From JACZXQ01 sp036986155 (lineage in GTDB: Bacteria > Gemmatimonadota > Gemmatimonadetes > Longimicrobiales > Gaopeijiaceae), in the NCBI GenBank assembly GCA_036986155.1, contig BTRA01000002.1, positions 11,913 through 75,912 on the forward strand: a stretch of 64,000 nucleotides of DNA, in the 5' to 3' direction. The stretch's first letter is position 1, and each line of letters starts with the position of its first letter. The translations under genes and the position numbers were made by a program. The notes below the pieces were generated by a model. It was not told where the DNA came from and did no database searches. It was given only the letters and a program-made list of their open reading frames with translations. This document shows, piece by piece, positions 49,647 through 58,468 of this stretch.

Positions 49647-50585
49647 ATGTCCGCTGGACCTGCCGCTACAAAGGCTCCCGCCACACCCGCCATTAGCCGC
49701 CCCATCCTCGAACAACTCGACATGTCCTTGGGCAAGCGCGTGCGCCTGCACAGGCTGCTCTATGAACGAGGGCTCAAGAACGGAACCCTGCTGCTGCTCC
49801 CCATCGACCAAGGGCTCGAGCACGGTCCCATCGACTTTTTTCCAAACCCCCCTTCGCAAGACCCCGAGTTTCAGTGGCGTCTAGCCCTGGAGGGGAACTA
49901 TAACGGCGTGGCTTGTCACTATGGATTGGCCCGGAAGTACATGGCGAAGTACGCCGGGAAGGTCCCCCTGATCCTAAAGATCAACGGTAAGACCACCATT
50001 CCTTCCGATGCCGACGCGTTTTCCTCACTGACCGGAAGTGTCGAAGACGCGGTCGCCTTGGGTGCGGATGCGGTCGGCTACACGTTGTATGTCGGTTCGC
50101 CCCGGCAGGACGAGGACATCCAGCAGTTGGCCATGGTTCGTGAGGACTGCGACAAATACAACATGCCGCTGATCGTCTGGTCGTACCCCCGCGGAAGCGC
50201 GATCGAGGAGAAGGGTGGACGAGATAGCCTCTACGCGGTCGACTACGCGGCCCGCGTTGCTCTCGAAATGGGTGCCGACGTCGTCAAGCTGAACATGCCG
50301 AAGCATGGCGACAAAGATGCCGAGCAGCCGGGAGAGTATGCCGGAATAGACTTCGACTACGGGGAAGGCGCGCGCCGAGTGGTCCACTCTGCAGGGCGCT
50401 GCATGGTACTCTTCAGCGGGGGAAGCAAGCTCGGCGACGAAGATCTTCTCCACAAGGTCCGTACGGCCATGGAGGCTGGCGCGACGGGGCTGATCTTCGG
50501 GCGCAACATGTGGCAGCGACCTTACGACGAGGCCCTCGCCGCGACCACGAGAGTCATGGATGTGCTTAGGGAGTTCGGCACCTGA
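49647..50585 (+). CDS. fbaB: Class I fructose-bisphosphate aldolase (FbaB/DhnA type)
   Basis: Schiff-base aldolase of glycolysis and gluconeogenesis, 312 residues. The ATG at 49647 has GGAGG 5 bases upstream; the longer open frame to 49488 overlaps the aroF leader and is not needed. The signature opening LLLLPIDQGLEHGPIDFFPNP is present, followed by ACHYGLARKY, KINGKTTIPS, IVWSYPRGSAI and the catalytic-Lys region ADVVKLNMPK. The C-terminal phosphate-binding stretch LFSGGSKLGDEDL and GATGLIFGRNMWQRP completes the barrel. It is divergent from the aroF leader and followed by rpiA and rpe. Confidence 0.93.
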   Translation: MSAGPAATKAPATPAISRPILEQLDMSLGKRVRLHRLLYERGLKNGTLLLLPIDQGLEHGPIDFFPNPPSQDPEFQWRLALEGNYNGVACHYGLARKYMAKYAGKVPLILKINGKTTIPSDADAFSSLTGSVEDAVALGADAVGYTLYVGSPRQDEDIQQLAMVREDCDKYNMPLIVWSYPRGSAIEEKGGRDSLYAVDYAARVALEMGADVVKLNMPKHGDKDAEQPGEYAGIDFDYGEGARRVVHSAGRCMVLFSGGSKLGDEDLLHKVRTAMEAGATGLIFGRNMWQRPYDEALAATTRVMDVLREFGT

Positions 50586-50616
50586 TCCAATCCACGCGGG
50601 CCCGGACCCATCGCCC

Positions 50617-51315
50617 ATGATCGAGACGGGACCGCTCAAGAGGGCCGCAGCACTTCGCGCTCTCGATGACGTGAGCGAGGGGATGGTTCTCGGACTAGGT
50701 ACGGGGAGCACCGTGGCACACTTTCTGGTCGGCCTCGCCGAGTTCCTTCGTGTAGGTCGCTTGAGGGAAGTCGTGGGTGTCCCGACATCCCTGTGGACTG
50801 CGGACCGATGCCGGGAGTTGGGAATTCCCCTGACCTCGCTTGCGTCCCACCCTATCCTGGACGTTACGGTCGATGGGACAGACGAGGTCGATCCTTCCGT
50901 CAACCTCATCAAGGGACTGGGTGGAGCGCTACTCCGCGAGAAGATGGTAGCCCAGGCAGCGCTTCGGATGGTGATCATCGCCGATCAGACCAAGGTCGTT
51001 AACAGGCTCGGTGAGAGGGCTCCGCTCCCGGTGGAGGTCGTCCAATTCGGCTGGGAGGTTCACCAACACGCCTTCCACGAGATGGGGGCGCACCCGTCCT
51101 TACGGACACGCTCCGACGGCCAACCTCTGACCACAGACAACGGCAACTACATCATCGATTGCCGATTTCCGGGTGGCATCGAGGACCCTAAGGCACTCGA
51201 AGCCGAGCTCGCCGCACGCGCGGGCGTGGTGGAGTCGGGGCTCTTCCTCGGGATGGCTGAGAAGGCCTATGTCGCCGATGTAGGTGGGGTCACGGTCATG
51301 GAGAGAACGCCATGA
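50617..51315 (+). CDS. rpiA: Ribose-5-phosphate isomerase A
   Basis: Interconverts ribose 5-phosphate and ribulose 5-phosphate. 232 residues. Family motifs GLGTGSTVAHFL (phosphate loop), TVDGTDEVDPSVNLIKGLGGALLREKMVAQAA (catalytic Asp/Glu/Lys region) and DNGNYIIDC are intact. The ATG at 50617 is 31 bases after the aldolase stop. The stop overlaps the start of rpe in ATGA. Together with the aldolase this forms a sugar-phosphate operon supplying erythrose 4-phosphate and pentoses. Confidence 0.95.
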   Translation: MIETGPLKRAAALRALDDVSEGMVLGLGTGSTVAHFLVGLAEFLRVGRLREVVGVPTSLWTADRCRELGIPLTSLASHPILDVTVDGTDEVDPSVNLIKGLGGALLREKMVAQAALRMVIIADQTKVVNRLGERAPLPVEVVQFGWEVHQHAFHEMGAHPSLRTRSDGQPLTTDNGNYIIDCRFPGGIEDPKALEAELAARAGVVESGLFLGMAEKAYVADVGGVTVMERTP

Positions 51316-51983
51316 GCGTTCTGATCGCGCCCTCGATCCTTTCGGCCGATTTTGGCCGACTCGCGGACGATGTGCGTGAAGCCGTGGACGCGGGAGCAGA
51401 CTGGATCCACGTGGATGTGATGGACGGACACTTCGTGCCCAATATCACGATTGGCCCCGGGGTGACCAGGGCCGTGCGGGCGGCGACTGATGTACCCGTC
51501 GACGTGCATCTGATGATCGAACGACCCGGTTTGTATATCGACGCGTTCGCCGAGGCCGGTGCCGACGTGATCACCGTCCATCAAGAGGCCTGCCCGCATC
51601 TGCACCGGACCATTCAACAGATCCGGGAGGCAGGCGTGAGGGCTGGCGTTGCGATCAACCCGGCGACGCCGGTCGAAACGCTATCGGAAATCCTCGACTA
51701 CGTGGACCTGGTTCTTGTCATGACCGTAAACCCGGGATTCGGTGGTCAGGCCTACCTCCATTCGAGCACCGACAAGGTCGCACGGGTGCGAGATTCGCTC
51801 GCCGCAGCCGGGCGATCCGACGTCGACGTCGAAGTGGACGGTGGAGTGGACGCCAGCACAGCACCTTCGGCGGTGAACGCAGGAGCCAACGTCCTCGTCG
51901 CCGGGTCGGCGGTGTTCGACCATCCCGAAGGGATCACCCTCGCCATCGGGGCCTTGCGGGACGCGGTTACGCAGGGGCCCTGA
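51312..51983 (+). CDS. rpe: Ribulose-phosphate 3-epimerase
   Basis: Interconverts ribulose 5-phosphate and xylulose 5-phosphate. 223 residues, normal length. Barrel signatures include IAPSILSADFGRLADDV, WIHVDVMDGHFVPNITIGPGV, PVDVHLMIERP, HQEAC and VLVMTVNPGFGGQAY, with the final EVDGGVDASTAPSAVNAGANVLVAGSAVF. Metal-binding Asp and His residues are present. Overlaps rpiA by 4 bases. Confidence 0.96.
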   Translation: MSVLIAPSILSADFGRLADDVREAVDAGADWIHVDVMDGHFVPNITIGPGVTRAVRAATDVPVDVHLMIERPGLYIDAFAEAGADVITVHQEACPHLHRTIQQIREAGVRAGVAINPATPVETLSEILDYVDLVLVMTVNPGFGGQAYLHSSTDKVARVRDSLAAAGRSDVDVEVDGGVDASTAPSAVNAGANVLVAGSAVFDHPEGITLAIGALRDAVTQGP

Positions 51984-52167
51984 GCGAAGCCCCTAGAGTG
52001 CGCTCCATGGCGGTATCGAGCCCGAAGGCCGAGAGTCCGCATTCCTCTAGGAAGGTGCTCAGGTGCATCTTATCTTCAATGCGAGCACTGCGTACCTTGG
52101 GGATGTCCATGCTCGATGCTAGCCGCGCCCGCCCGCGGCGATAGTCGATTTCGACGAGGACGAACAT
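51967..52167 (-). CDS. Possible small hypothetical protein
   Basis: A 66-residue frame convergent with rpe, overlapping its last 17 bases. Codon third positions are GC-rich as in its neighbours and the composition is protein-like (basic start, then mixed charged and hydrophobic residues). No ribosome site or recognised motif is visible. The frame stays open upstream to 52212. It may be spurious. Confidence 0.28.
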   Translation of the reverse strand: MFVLVEIDYRRGRARLASSMDIPKVRSARIEDKMHLSTFLEECGLSAFGLDTAMERTLGASLRAPA

Positions 52168-52236
52168 GGCGCAAGCGGGCGACGAGCACGTGTTTGCTCC
52201 GTGCTGGCCCACGTACTAGACTGCAAGCGAACCCAA

Positions 52237-52593
52237 ATGGACCAGACAGTTATCGAACTAGCGGCGCTCGATCGCCTCGAGGAGTGGGGAGGTGCCGACC
52301 TCAAGCGTCAAATGGTCCGGCTCTTCCTCGAGAGTGCCCCCGAGCGCATCGACCAAATCCGGACCTGTGAGGACGACGATCCCGGCGACATTCCGGAGCG
52401 AGGCAGCCACTCCCTCAAGTCCAGTGCGGCCAACGTGGGGGCCCAAGAGGTCCGGCGCCTCGCGGAAGAAATCGAGGGCCACGCGGCGAATGGCGACCTC
52501 GACACGGTGCGGGCGTTGGTGCCCAAAATCGAGGCCGCTTTCGATCGTGCCCGCGATGCCCTCGAGCCACTTACCTTGGGGCCACCTGAATGA
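52237..52593 (+). CDS. Histidine phosphotransfer (Hpt) protein
   Basis: A 118-residue stand-alone Hpt domain. The phosphorylated residue is His58 in the motif HSLKSSAANVGA, framed by four-helix-bundle segments. It would carry phosphate between receiver domains of the hybrid kinase and the response regulator encoded just downstream. The ATG at 52237 is chosen because residues before it look unconserved. The stop overlaps the next start in ATGA, so translation is coupled. Confidence 0.88.
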   Translation: MDQTVIELAALDRLEEWGGADLKRQMVRLFLESAPERIDQIRTCEDDDPGDIPERGSHSLKSSAANVGAQEVRRLAEEIEGHAANGDLDTVRALVPKIEAAFDRARDALEPLTLGPPE

Positions 52594-52964
52594 AGCCTCG
52601 GATCGCTGTCGTGGAGGACAATCCGGACAACCGGATGCTTGTGGCGGCGATTCTCGATGAGCAATACGACATCGTAGAATTCGAGACGGGCAAGCAGGCC
52701 GTCGCCGAACTCGTGGAGGCCGAGCCCGACCTGGTTCTCCTCGATATCTCGCTCCCTGAAATGGATGGCACCGAAGTGTTGGAGTGGGTCCGCCGGCAGG
52801 AGGCTTTGGTCGGCCTTCCCGTGATCGCTCTCACGGCGCACGCCATGGCCGGGGACCGGGAGAAGTACCTGGACCTGGGCTTCGACGAGTACCTGACGAA
52901 GCCCATCATTGATGAGGCGGTCCTCATGGGCGCTATCGAACGTTGCCTGAGCAAGACTCCCTGA
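52590..52964 (+). CDS. Single-domain response regulator
   Basis: A 124-residue receiver domain without output domain. The acidic pocket is Glu9-Asp10 (VVEDN), the phosphoacceptor is Asp52 (LVLLDISLPEMDG), the switch Thr lies in IALTAH, and the conserved Lys is Lys104 (YLTKP). Such CheY/DivK-like proteins act through protein contacts. It overlaps both the Hpt gene upstream and the hybrid kinase gene downstream, forming a compact phosphorelay cassette. Confidence 0.92.
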   Translation: MKPRIAVVEDNPDNRMLVAAILDEQYDIVEFETGKQAVAELVEAEPDLVLLDISLPEMDGTEVLEWVRRQEALVGLPVIALTAHAMAGDREKYLDLGFDEYLTKPIIDEAVLMGAIERCLSKTP

Positions 52965-55900
52965 CTAGGGATACTTCCTCTGATGCCGACCGAGCCGGGC
53001 GAGGGGAGTCGGCCCTAGGGATGCCGGGAGTCGGTCTGCGAGCCGGCGGCGCCTCGTCGTCGCTGTCCTCCAGTTCGGTGGCACCGCAGCCCGTCATCCC
53101 GTTCGCGAGCGACCGCGCTCCGGAACGCGCCACCGTGTATTGGGTCCTGCTCGTGGTCCTCGTCGGAGGTTCGTTCGTTCTGAGGGGTTCGCCTTGGCAG
53201 GGTGACGCCCAACGACACACCATTCTCGAATTCATCGGCACCACCCTGGCTTTCGTGGTCGGGGGCCTCGCGCTCGTCCGCTTCTACAGCCGCAAACAGG
53301 AGACCTTCCTGTTCATCGGGACGGGGTTTTTGGCTACGGGCGTCTTGGACGCCTACCACGCCATCATCACGTCGAATCTCGCGCCCGGCCTGCTCATTTT
53401 CGGCAATGAGAGCGATGCCGCGGCGTGGACTTGGATCGCTTCGCGAGCGTTTCTGTCGATCTTCCTCTTCGCGAGCCTGCTGCTTTGGAAGCCAGAGGGC
53501 TCCGAGGCGCGCACAGGTGTCAACGAGATCTCTGTCTATATGACGGCGGCTGCGCTCACAGCGATGACGTTCCTGTTCTTCGCCTTCGTACCGGTTTCGT
53601 CGGCGTACTTTCCCGAATCCGTGGCCGCACGCCCCGGCGAACTCGTGCCGGCCTTCTTTTTCTTCCTGGCCATGGCCGGGTATCTACAAAAGGGACAGTG
53701 GAGGCGTGAGTCGTTCGAACACTGGTTGATTATCGCGCTCCTCATCAGCGTGATGCTGCACGCCGCATTCATGGCGCAAGCCACCGAGGAGTTCGACGCC
53801 GTCTCAGATGCGGCGCATTTGCTCAAGATCGCGAGCTACGTAGCGGTACTCAGCGGGTTGATGAGCAGCGTCTTCGTCACGTTCCAGAGGGAAGGACAGG
53901 CCTTCCAAGCGATCCACGCCTGGAACGAGACCATGACCCGGGAGGTGGAGGTACGCCGGGCCGCCGAACACCGCCTCCAGGACTTCCTCGACAACGCGAA
54001 CGACCTCATTCAGGTTACCGACCCACAAGGGAATCTAGTGTACGCCAACCGGGCGTGGCAGCGGACGCTCGGGCACGGCGAAGATGATCTGGTCGGCCTC
54101 AACATCAGAGATCTGATCGCCGAGCGGGACCGAGGACGCTTGATGGAGGCCTTCAAGAACGTCCGGGAAGGGACCCCGCAGGTCGGGTTGATCCTGGAGT
54201 TCACTCACCGGAACGGCCATCCTGTGATCTGCTCCGTGAACGCGAACCCCAGTCTTCAAGACGGTGAACTCGTCGCGGTCCGGAGTATCATGCGGGACGT
54301 GACCGAGCAGACCAACGCCGAAGTGGAACTGGCCGCCTCGCGGGCGAACCTCAACGCCCTCGTGGAGAACACCGGTGACGCTATCTGGTCGGTCGGTACC
54401 GATCATCGTTTGATCACCTTCAACTCGGCGTTTGCGCTCGAGATCGAGGCGCGGAGTGGCTTCGAGCCCTCGGTGGGTGACACCCCGGAAGACTCCCTGC
54501 CGCCGGATCAGGTAACCTGGTATCGAGAAGCGTACGACCTGGCGCTCATGGGAAACCGGCTCTCTCGCGTCCGCGAAGAAATAGTCAACGAGCAGTTGCG
54601 TCATTACGAATTGTTCTTCAACCCCATTCGTGACGGACGGGGGACAGCCGGGGTCGCGGTCTTCAGCAAAGACGTCACCTGGCGCAAAGAAGCGGAGAAC
54701 GAACTCCTGGCCGCCAAACTCGCGGCGGAGGAGGCCAATGTCGCCAAGAGCCAATTCCTGGCGAACATGAGTCACGAGCTGCGGACACCGCTCAACTCGG
54801 TGATCGGCTTCGCGAACATTCTGCTCAAGAACAAGAGCGGCAAGCTCGTCGAACAGGAGCTTGGCTTCCTCGAGCGGATCCAGGTAAATGGGCGCCATCT
54901 TCTGACGCTCATCAACGAGATACTCGATCTCGCGAAGATCGAGTCCGGGAAACTCGAACTCGAGACCCACCCCGTCGACCTCGGCGCCGTGGCACGCGAC
55001 GCGATGTCCCTGGTGGATGGCCAGGTCAGGCAGAAGGACGGCAAGGTCGCGGTCAGGGCGGAGGTGCCCGAGGGCCTGGTGGAGATCGAAAGCGACTCCG
55101 CCAAGTTGAAGCAGGTCCTCGTAAACCTCGTGGGGAACGCGCTCAAGTTCACCGAAGAGGGCGAGATCGTCATTCAAATCCGGACGATGGTGGGAGGCCA
55201 CGAACCCGCAGTGATCGCAGTGCGCGATACGGGCATCGGCATCCCGCCGGAGCGGCTAGAGGCGATCTTTCAGGCGTTTCAGCAAGCCGAAGCCGGCACG
55301 GCACGCACCTTTGGCGGCACGGGCCTGGGGCTCACCATCTCGCGGGAGTTGTGCCGGATGATGGGATACGACCTGACCGTGGAAAGCGTGGTAGGGGAGG
55401 GGACGACGTTTACGATCCACCTCCACCCAGGGGAGGCGGTTGAGCTGGACCAGGACGACGCAATGGTAACCGCCAAGGCAGGGGGAGGAGCACAGCGGGA
55501 CCAGACGCCAGACGTGGCGCCACTCGTGCATGCTCAGCGGCGAGGTAGACCGTATCACGTGCTGGTCATCGACGACGACCCCGACTCCCGCGCACTTCTG
55601 ACCCATTACCTCGAGGCCTTCGGCTGCCGCGTAAGCGAGGCGGCGTCCGCGGCTGAAGGAATCTCGACGGCCCGAAGGGATCACCCGGACCTGCTCACAC
55701 TCGACCTTATGATGCCCGATTTGGACGGGTGGGATACGCTTCAGATCCTCAAACAGGATCCGAAACTCCGAGATATCCCCGTCGTAGTGATCAGTGCGGG
55801 CGCAGGTGACGAACGCGACCGGTTGCTTGGAGCCGTCGACCTGCTGACCAAGCCGTTCGAGCGTGAAGATCTGCTCCGGGTGATGTGGCGGAACCTCGGT

Positions 55901-56308
55901 TCTCAGAGGTCCCGGCGTGTGCTCGTGGTGGATGACGATCTCGAATTCAGGCGGCTGATGGGCGAGTACCTGGCCGACGACGACGTCAAGTTGCAGTTCG
56001 CTTCGAACGGGGAGGAGGCGCTCCAGATGGTCAAGAAGGAATCCCCGGACGCCGTGTTCCTCGACCTGACGATGCCGGTGATGGGCGGGATGGAGTTCTT
56101 GGAGAAACTGCGTGAGAGTCCCTACCACATCGGTCTCCCGGTGATCGTGGTAACTTCGAAGGACCTCGAACCCGACGAACGAAGGACCCTGAGCGAACAG
56201 GCGTCGGGTATTCTGATGAAGGATGAGGAGTTGGAAGACCGGCTGAGAGACGTGATGGGGACGCTATTCCCAGCCAAGGCGGAACCCGAAGAGGATCAGC
56301 TCGAGTGA
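52943..56308 (+). CDS. Hybrid sensor histidine kinase with two PAS and two receiver domains
   Basis: 1121 residues. About 60-310 is a seven-to-eight-helix membrane sensor region of MASE type. A coiled link and two PAS domains follow (about 345-455 and 465-580). The dimerisation/phosphoacceptor domain has H-box LANMSHELRTPLNSVIGFANIL (His near 611). The ATPase domain shows the N-box LVNLVGNALKFTEEG, DTGIGIPPERLEAIF and GGTGLGLTIS (about 700-830). Two receiver domains end the chain (about 870-985 with LDLMMPDLDGW and KPF; about 993-1105 with LDLTMPVMGGM). The TTG start lies inside the upstream regulator gene. Input signal unknown. Confidence 0.93.
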   Translation: MPEQDSLTRDTSSDADRAGRGESALGMPGVGLRAGGASSSLSSSSVAPQPVIPFASDRAPERATVYWVLLVVLVGGSFVLRGSPWQGDAQRHTILEFIGTTLAFVVGGLALVRFYSRKQETFLFIGTGFLATGVLDAYHAIITSNLAPGLLIFGNESDAAAWTWIASRAFLSIFLFASLLLWKPEGSEARTGVNEISVYMTAAALTAMTFLFFAFVPVSSAYFPESVAARPGELVPAFFFFLAMAGYLQKGQWRRESFEHWLIIALLISVMLHAAFMAQATEEFDAVSDAAHLLKIASYVAVLSGLMSSVFVTFQREGQAFQAIHAWNETMTREVEVRRAAEHRLQDFLDNANDLIQVTDPQGNLVYANRAWQRTLGHGEDDLVGLNIRDLIAERDRGRLMEAFKNVREGTPQVGLILEFTHRNGHPVICSVNANPSLQDGELVAVRSIMRDVTEQTNAEVELAASRANLNALVENTGDAIWSVGTDHRLITFNSAFALEIEARSGFEPSVGDTPEDSLPPDQVTWYREAYDLALMGNRLSRVREEIVNEQLRHYELFFNPIRDGRGTAGVAVFSKDVTWRKEAENELLAAKLAAEEANVAKSQFLANMSHELRTPLNSVIGFANILLKNKSGKLVEQELGFLERIQVNGRHLLTLINEILDLAKIESGKLELETHPVDLGAVARDAMSLVDGQVRQKDGKVAVRAEVPEGLVEIESDSAKLKQVLVNLVGNALKFTEEGEIVIQIRTMVGGHEPAVIAVRDTGIGIPPERLEAIFQAFQQAEAGTARTFGGTGLGLTISRELCRMMGYDLTVESVVGEGTTFTIHLHPGEAVELDQDDAMVTAKAGGGAQRDQTPDVAPLVHAQRRGRPYHVLVIDDDPDSRALLTHYLEAFGCRVSEAASAAEGISTARRDHPDLLTLDLMMPDLDGWDTLQILKQDPKLRDIPVVVISAGAGDERDRLLGAVDLLTKPFEREDLLRVMWRNLGSQRSRRVLVVDDDLEFRRLMGEYLADDDVKLQFASNGEEALQMVKKESPDAVFLDLTMPVMGGMEFLEKLRESPYHIGLPVIVVTSKDLEPDERRTLSEQASGILMKDEELEDRLRDVMGTLFPAKAEPEEDQLE

Positions 56309-56344
56309 ACGGTTTGGACCGAGCCCGCACCTCCGGGAGCTTGA

Positions 56345-57745
56345 ATGCCTGAACATAGATACAGCACGATTCTGGACCATTCCGCTGAAGAAGTGTTTCG
56401 GTGGCACACGCGGCCGGGCGCTCTCGAGCGCCTTACGCCTCCATGGGAGGATGTCCGCGTGGTGCGCAAGACCGGCGGGATCGAGGACGGCGGAAGGGTG
56501 GTCCTACGCGTGCGCCGCGGACCCGCGAAGTTCCGATGGGAGCTCGTGCACTCAGACTACGAGGAAGGCCGGCGCTTTTGCGATGAGCAGGTGCGCGGTC
56601 CCCTGGCCAAGTGGCGCCACGAGCACCGGTTCACCGCCACGGACAACGGTGGCTGCCTCGTGGAGGACATCGTTGATTGGGCGCCTCCGCTCGGGCCGGC
56701 GGGCCAACTGTTCGCTGGACCGGTCGTGGACCGAGAGCTCGGTCGGTTATTCGCATTCCGGTATCGTCGACTTCGAGACGACCTCGACCGGGCCCGTCGA
56801 TATGGTGGCCGGGAGCCTCTCACCGTGGCCGTCACCGGCGCGTCGGGACTGGTTGGCTCGGCGCTGGTCCACATGCTCGACGCAGCCGGCCATAAGGTTC
56901 TCCAGCTCGTGAGGCGCCCCACGGGCCCCCACGATAATCTGGTTCAATGGGACCCGAAAACGGGTGAGATAGACGGTCGTAAGCTGGAGGGGATCGATGC
57001 CCTCGTTCATCTGGCCGGCGAGAGCATCACGGGCGAGCGTTGGAGCGATGATAAGAAAAAGAGAATCCTGGAGAGCCGTGTAAAGGGAACGGAGCTGCTG
57101 TCCCTCACGATTTCCCGGTTGGCCTCCAAGCCCAAGGTAATGGTCTCCGCCTCGGCTGTGGGGTATTACGGCGATCGCGGGAATGAGCTCCTTACGGAGG
57201 GCTCCAAGCCCGGGAAGGGTTTTCTCTCGGGCGTCTGCCGCCAGTGGGAGGCGGCGACTCGGCACGCGGAGAGGTCCGGAGTCAGGGTCGTGCACCTCCG
57301 CACCGGAATGGTGCTCAACCCCCGGGGTGGAGCGCTGGGCACCATGCTGCTCCCCTTCAAGGTTGGAATCGGCGGCCGCCTAGGGAGCGGAAAACAGTAC
57401 GTGAGTTGGATCGACGCCGACGATCTCCTCGGCCTGATCAACCACGCGATCTGCGAAGACTCGGTTAGCGGGCCGCTCAACGCCTCGGCACCCTATCCCG
57501 TGCCGAACGCGACGTTTGCCGATGTCCTGGGCCGGGTCCTGCACAGACCCACGGTCATTCCCGTGCCGGGACTGGCGATTCGGGCGTTGTTCGGGGAGAT
57601 GGGGAGGGAATTGCTCCTCCAGGGACAGCGCGTGCTCCCCAAGAAGGCCGAGGCCACCGGCTATGAGTTCCTCTTCCCCGGCCTGGAAGACTCCCTCCGC
57701 TTCGAGTTGGGGCGCCCGGACACCCCGCCGCCGAGGGTGGACTAA
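56345..57745 (+). CDS. SRPBCC-SDR39U1 (TIGR01777-type) fusion epimerase-like protein
   Basis: 466 residues. An SRPBCC ligand-binding domain (about 1-150; YSTILDHSAEEVFRWHTRPGALERLTPPW) is fused to an extended-SDR domain (about 157-460) with the nucleotide loop VTGASGLVGSALV, LVHLAGESI, SASAVGYYGDRG (catalytic Tyr region) and VVHLRTGMVLNPRGGALGTMLLPFK. This fusion is common in bacteria; its substrate is not established. Its stop overlaps that of trmH on the opposite strand (CTAA). Confidence 0.9.
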   Translation: MPEHRYSTILDHSAEEVFRWHTRPGALERLTPPWEDVRVVRKTGGIEDGGRVVLRVRRGPAKFRWELVHSDYEEGRRFCDEQVRGPLAKWRHEHRFTATDNGGCLVEDIVDWAPPLGPAGQLFAGPVVDRELGRLFAFRYRRLRDDLDRARRYGGREPLTVAVTGASGLVGSALVHMLDAAGHKVLQLVRRPTGPHDNLVQWDPKTGEIDGRKLEGIDALVHLAGESITGERWSDDKKKRILESRVKGTELLSLTISRLASKPKVMVSASAVGYYGDRGNELLTEGSKPGKGFLSGVCRQWEAATRHAERSGVRVVHLRTGMVLNPRGGALGTMLLPFKVGIGGRLGSGKQYVSWIDADDLLGLINHAICEDSVSGPLNASAPYPVPNATFADVLGRVLHRPTVIPVPGLAIRALFGEMGRELLLQGQRVLPKKAEATGYEFLFPGLEDSLRFELGRPDTPPPRVD

Positions 57746-58389
57746 AGGTGAAACTCTCCCGTCGGGCCTAGTGGAGGATAAGGACGCCCTCCCTCCCGGA
57801 GACGCCGAGAGACCCGAGGATACGCCCATTCGAACAGGATTCGCTCGAAGTCCGCTGGCGATAGGCTCGAGGTTTCGTACATACCCGCGGACGCCCTTTG
57901 ACGGGCTGCCTCGAACAGCAGAAGGGCCGTCGCCACTGAGACGTTGAGTGAGTTCGCCATGCCGAGCATCGGAATCTCCACGAGTTCGTCCGCAATGCCT
58001 AGGGCCTCGTCGGTGAGCCCGAGGAGTTCGGCCCCCACCATGATCGCCGTCGGTACTGTAAAGTCGACCTCACGGTAGTCTCTTCCACCCTCGCCGGGAT
58101 GGGCCGCCAGGATCCGGAAGCCTTCGGAACGCAGGAGGTCCGTTGCGGCCTGCACCGTCCGATGCCTTACCACGCGCACCCACTTCGAGGTGCCGGCCGA
58201 GGTGTGTGCGTGAATGTCCAAGCCATCCTTTGGAGGAATCGCGTGGGCCTGCAAGACGCCGGCGGCATCGCAATTCCGCAGGATCGCAGAGAGATTGCGA
58301 CTCTTGTGCACCCGTTCCATGAGAACGGTGAGATCCGGTTGTCTTCGCCCCAGGACCTCCTGAAGTTTGCGAAATCTCTCGACATTCAC
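57742..58389 (-). CDS. trmH: tRNA (guanosine-18-2'-O)-methyltransferase TrmH
   Basis: SPOUT-class methyltransferase that 2'-O-methylates G18 of tRNA. The GTG at 58389 (GGAG at 8 bases) gives 215 residues. SPOUT motifs are visible: HKSRNLSAILRNCDAAGV with the catalytic Arg (motif 1), IMVGAELLGLTDEAL (motif 2) and IPMLGMANSLNVSVATALLLFEA (motif 3, knot). A C-terminal extension of about 45 residues matches the TrmH-specific tail. The frame is open upstream to 58500, but this extension overlaps the divergent gene. Confidence 0.92.
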   Translation of the reverse strand: MNVERFRKLQEVLGRRQPDLTVLMERVHKSRNLSAILRNCDAAGVLQAHAIPPKDGLDIHAHTSAGTSKWVRVVRHRTVQAATDLLRSEGFRILAAHPGEGGRDYREVDFTVPTAIMVGAELLGLTDEALGIADELVEIPMLGMANSLNVSVATALLLFEAARQRASAGMYETSSLSPADFERILFEWAYPRVSRRLREGGRPYPPLGPTGEFHL

Positions 58390-58468
58390 TGTATTCGCTC
58401 CAGACGGAGTGTTGAGTCCAGCGGTTGGTTCAGCTAGAATGCCGCTTTTCCATTGACGAGGACAAGCC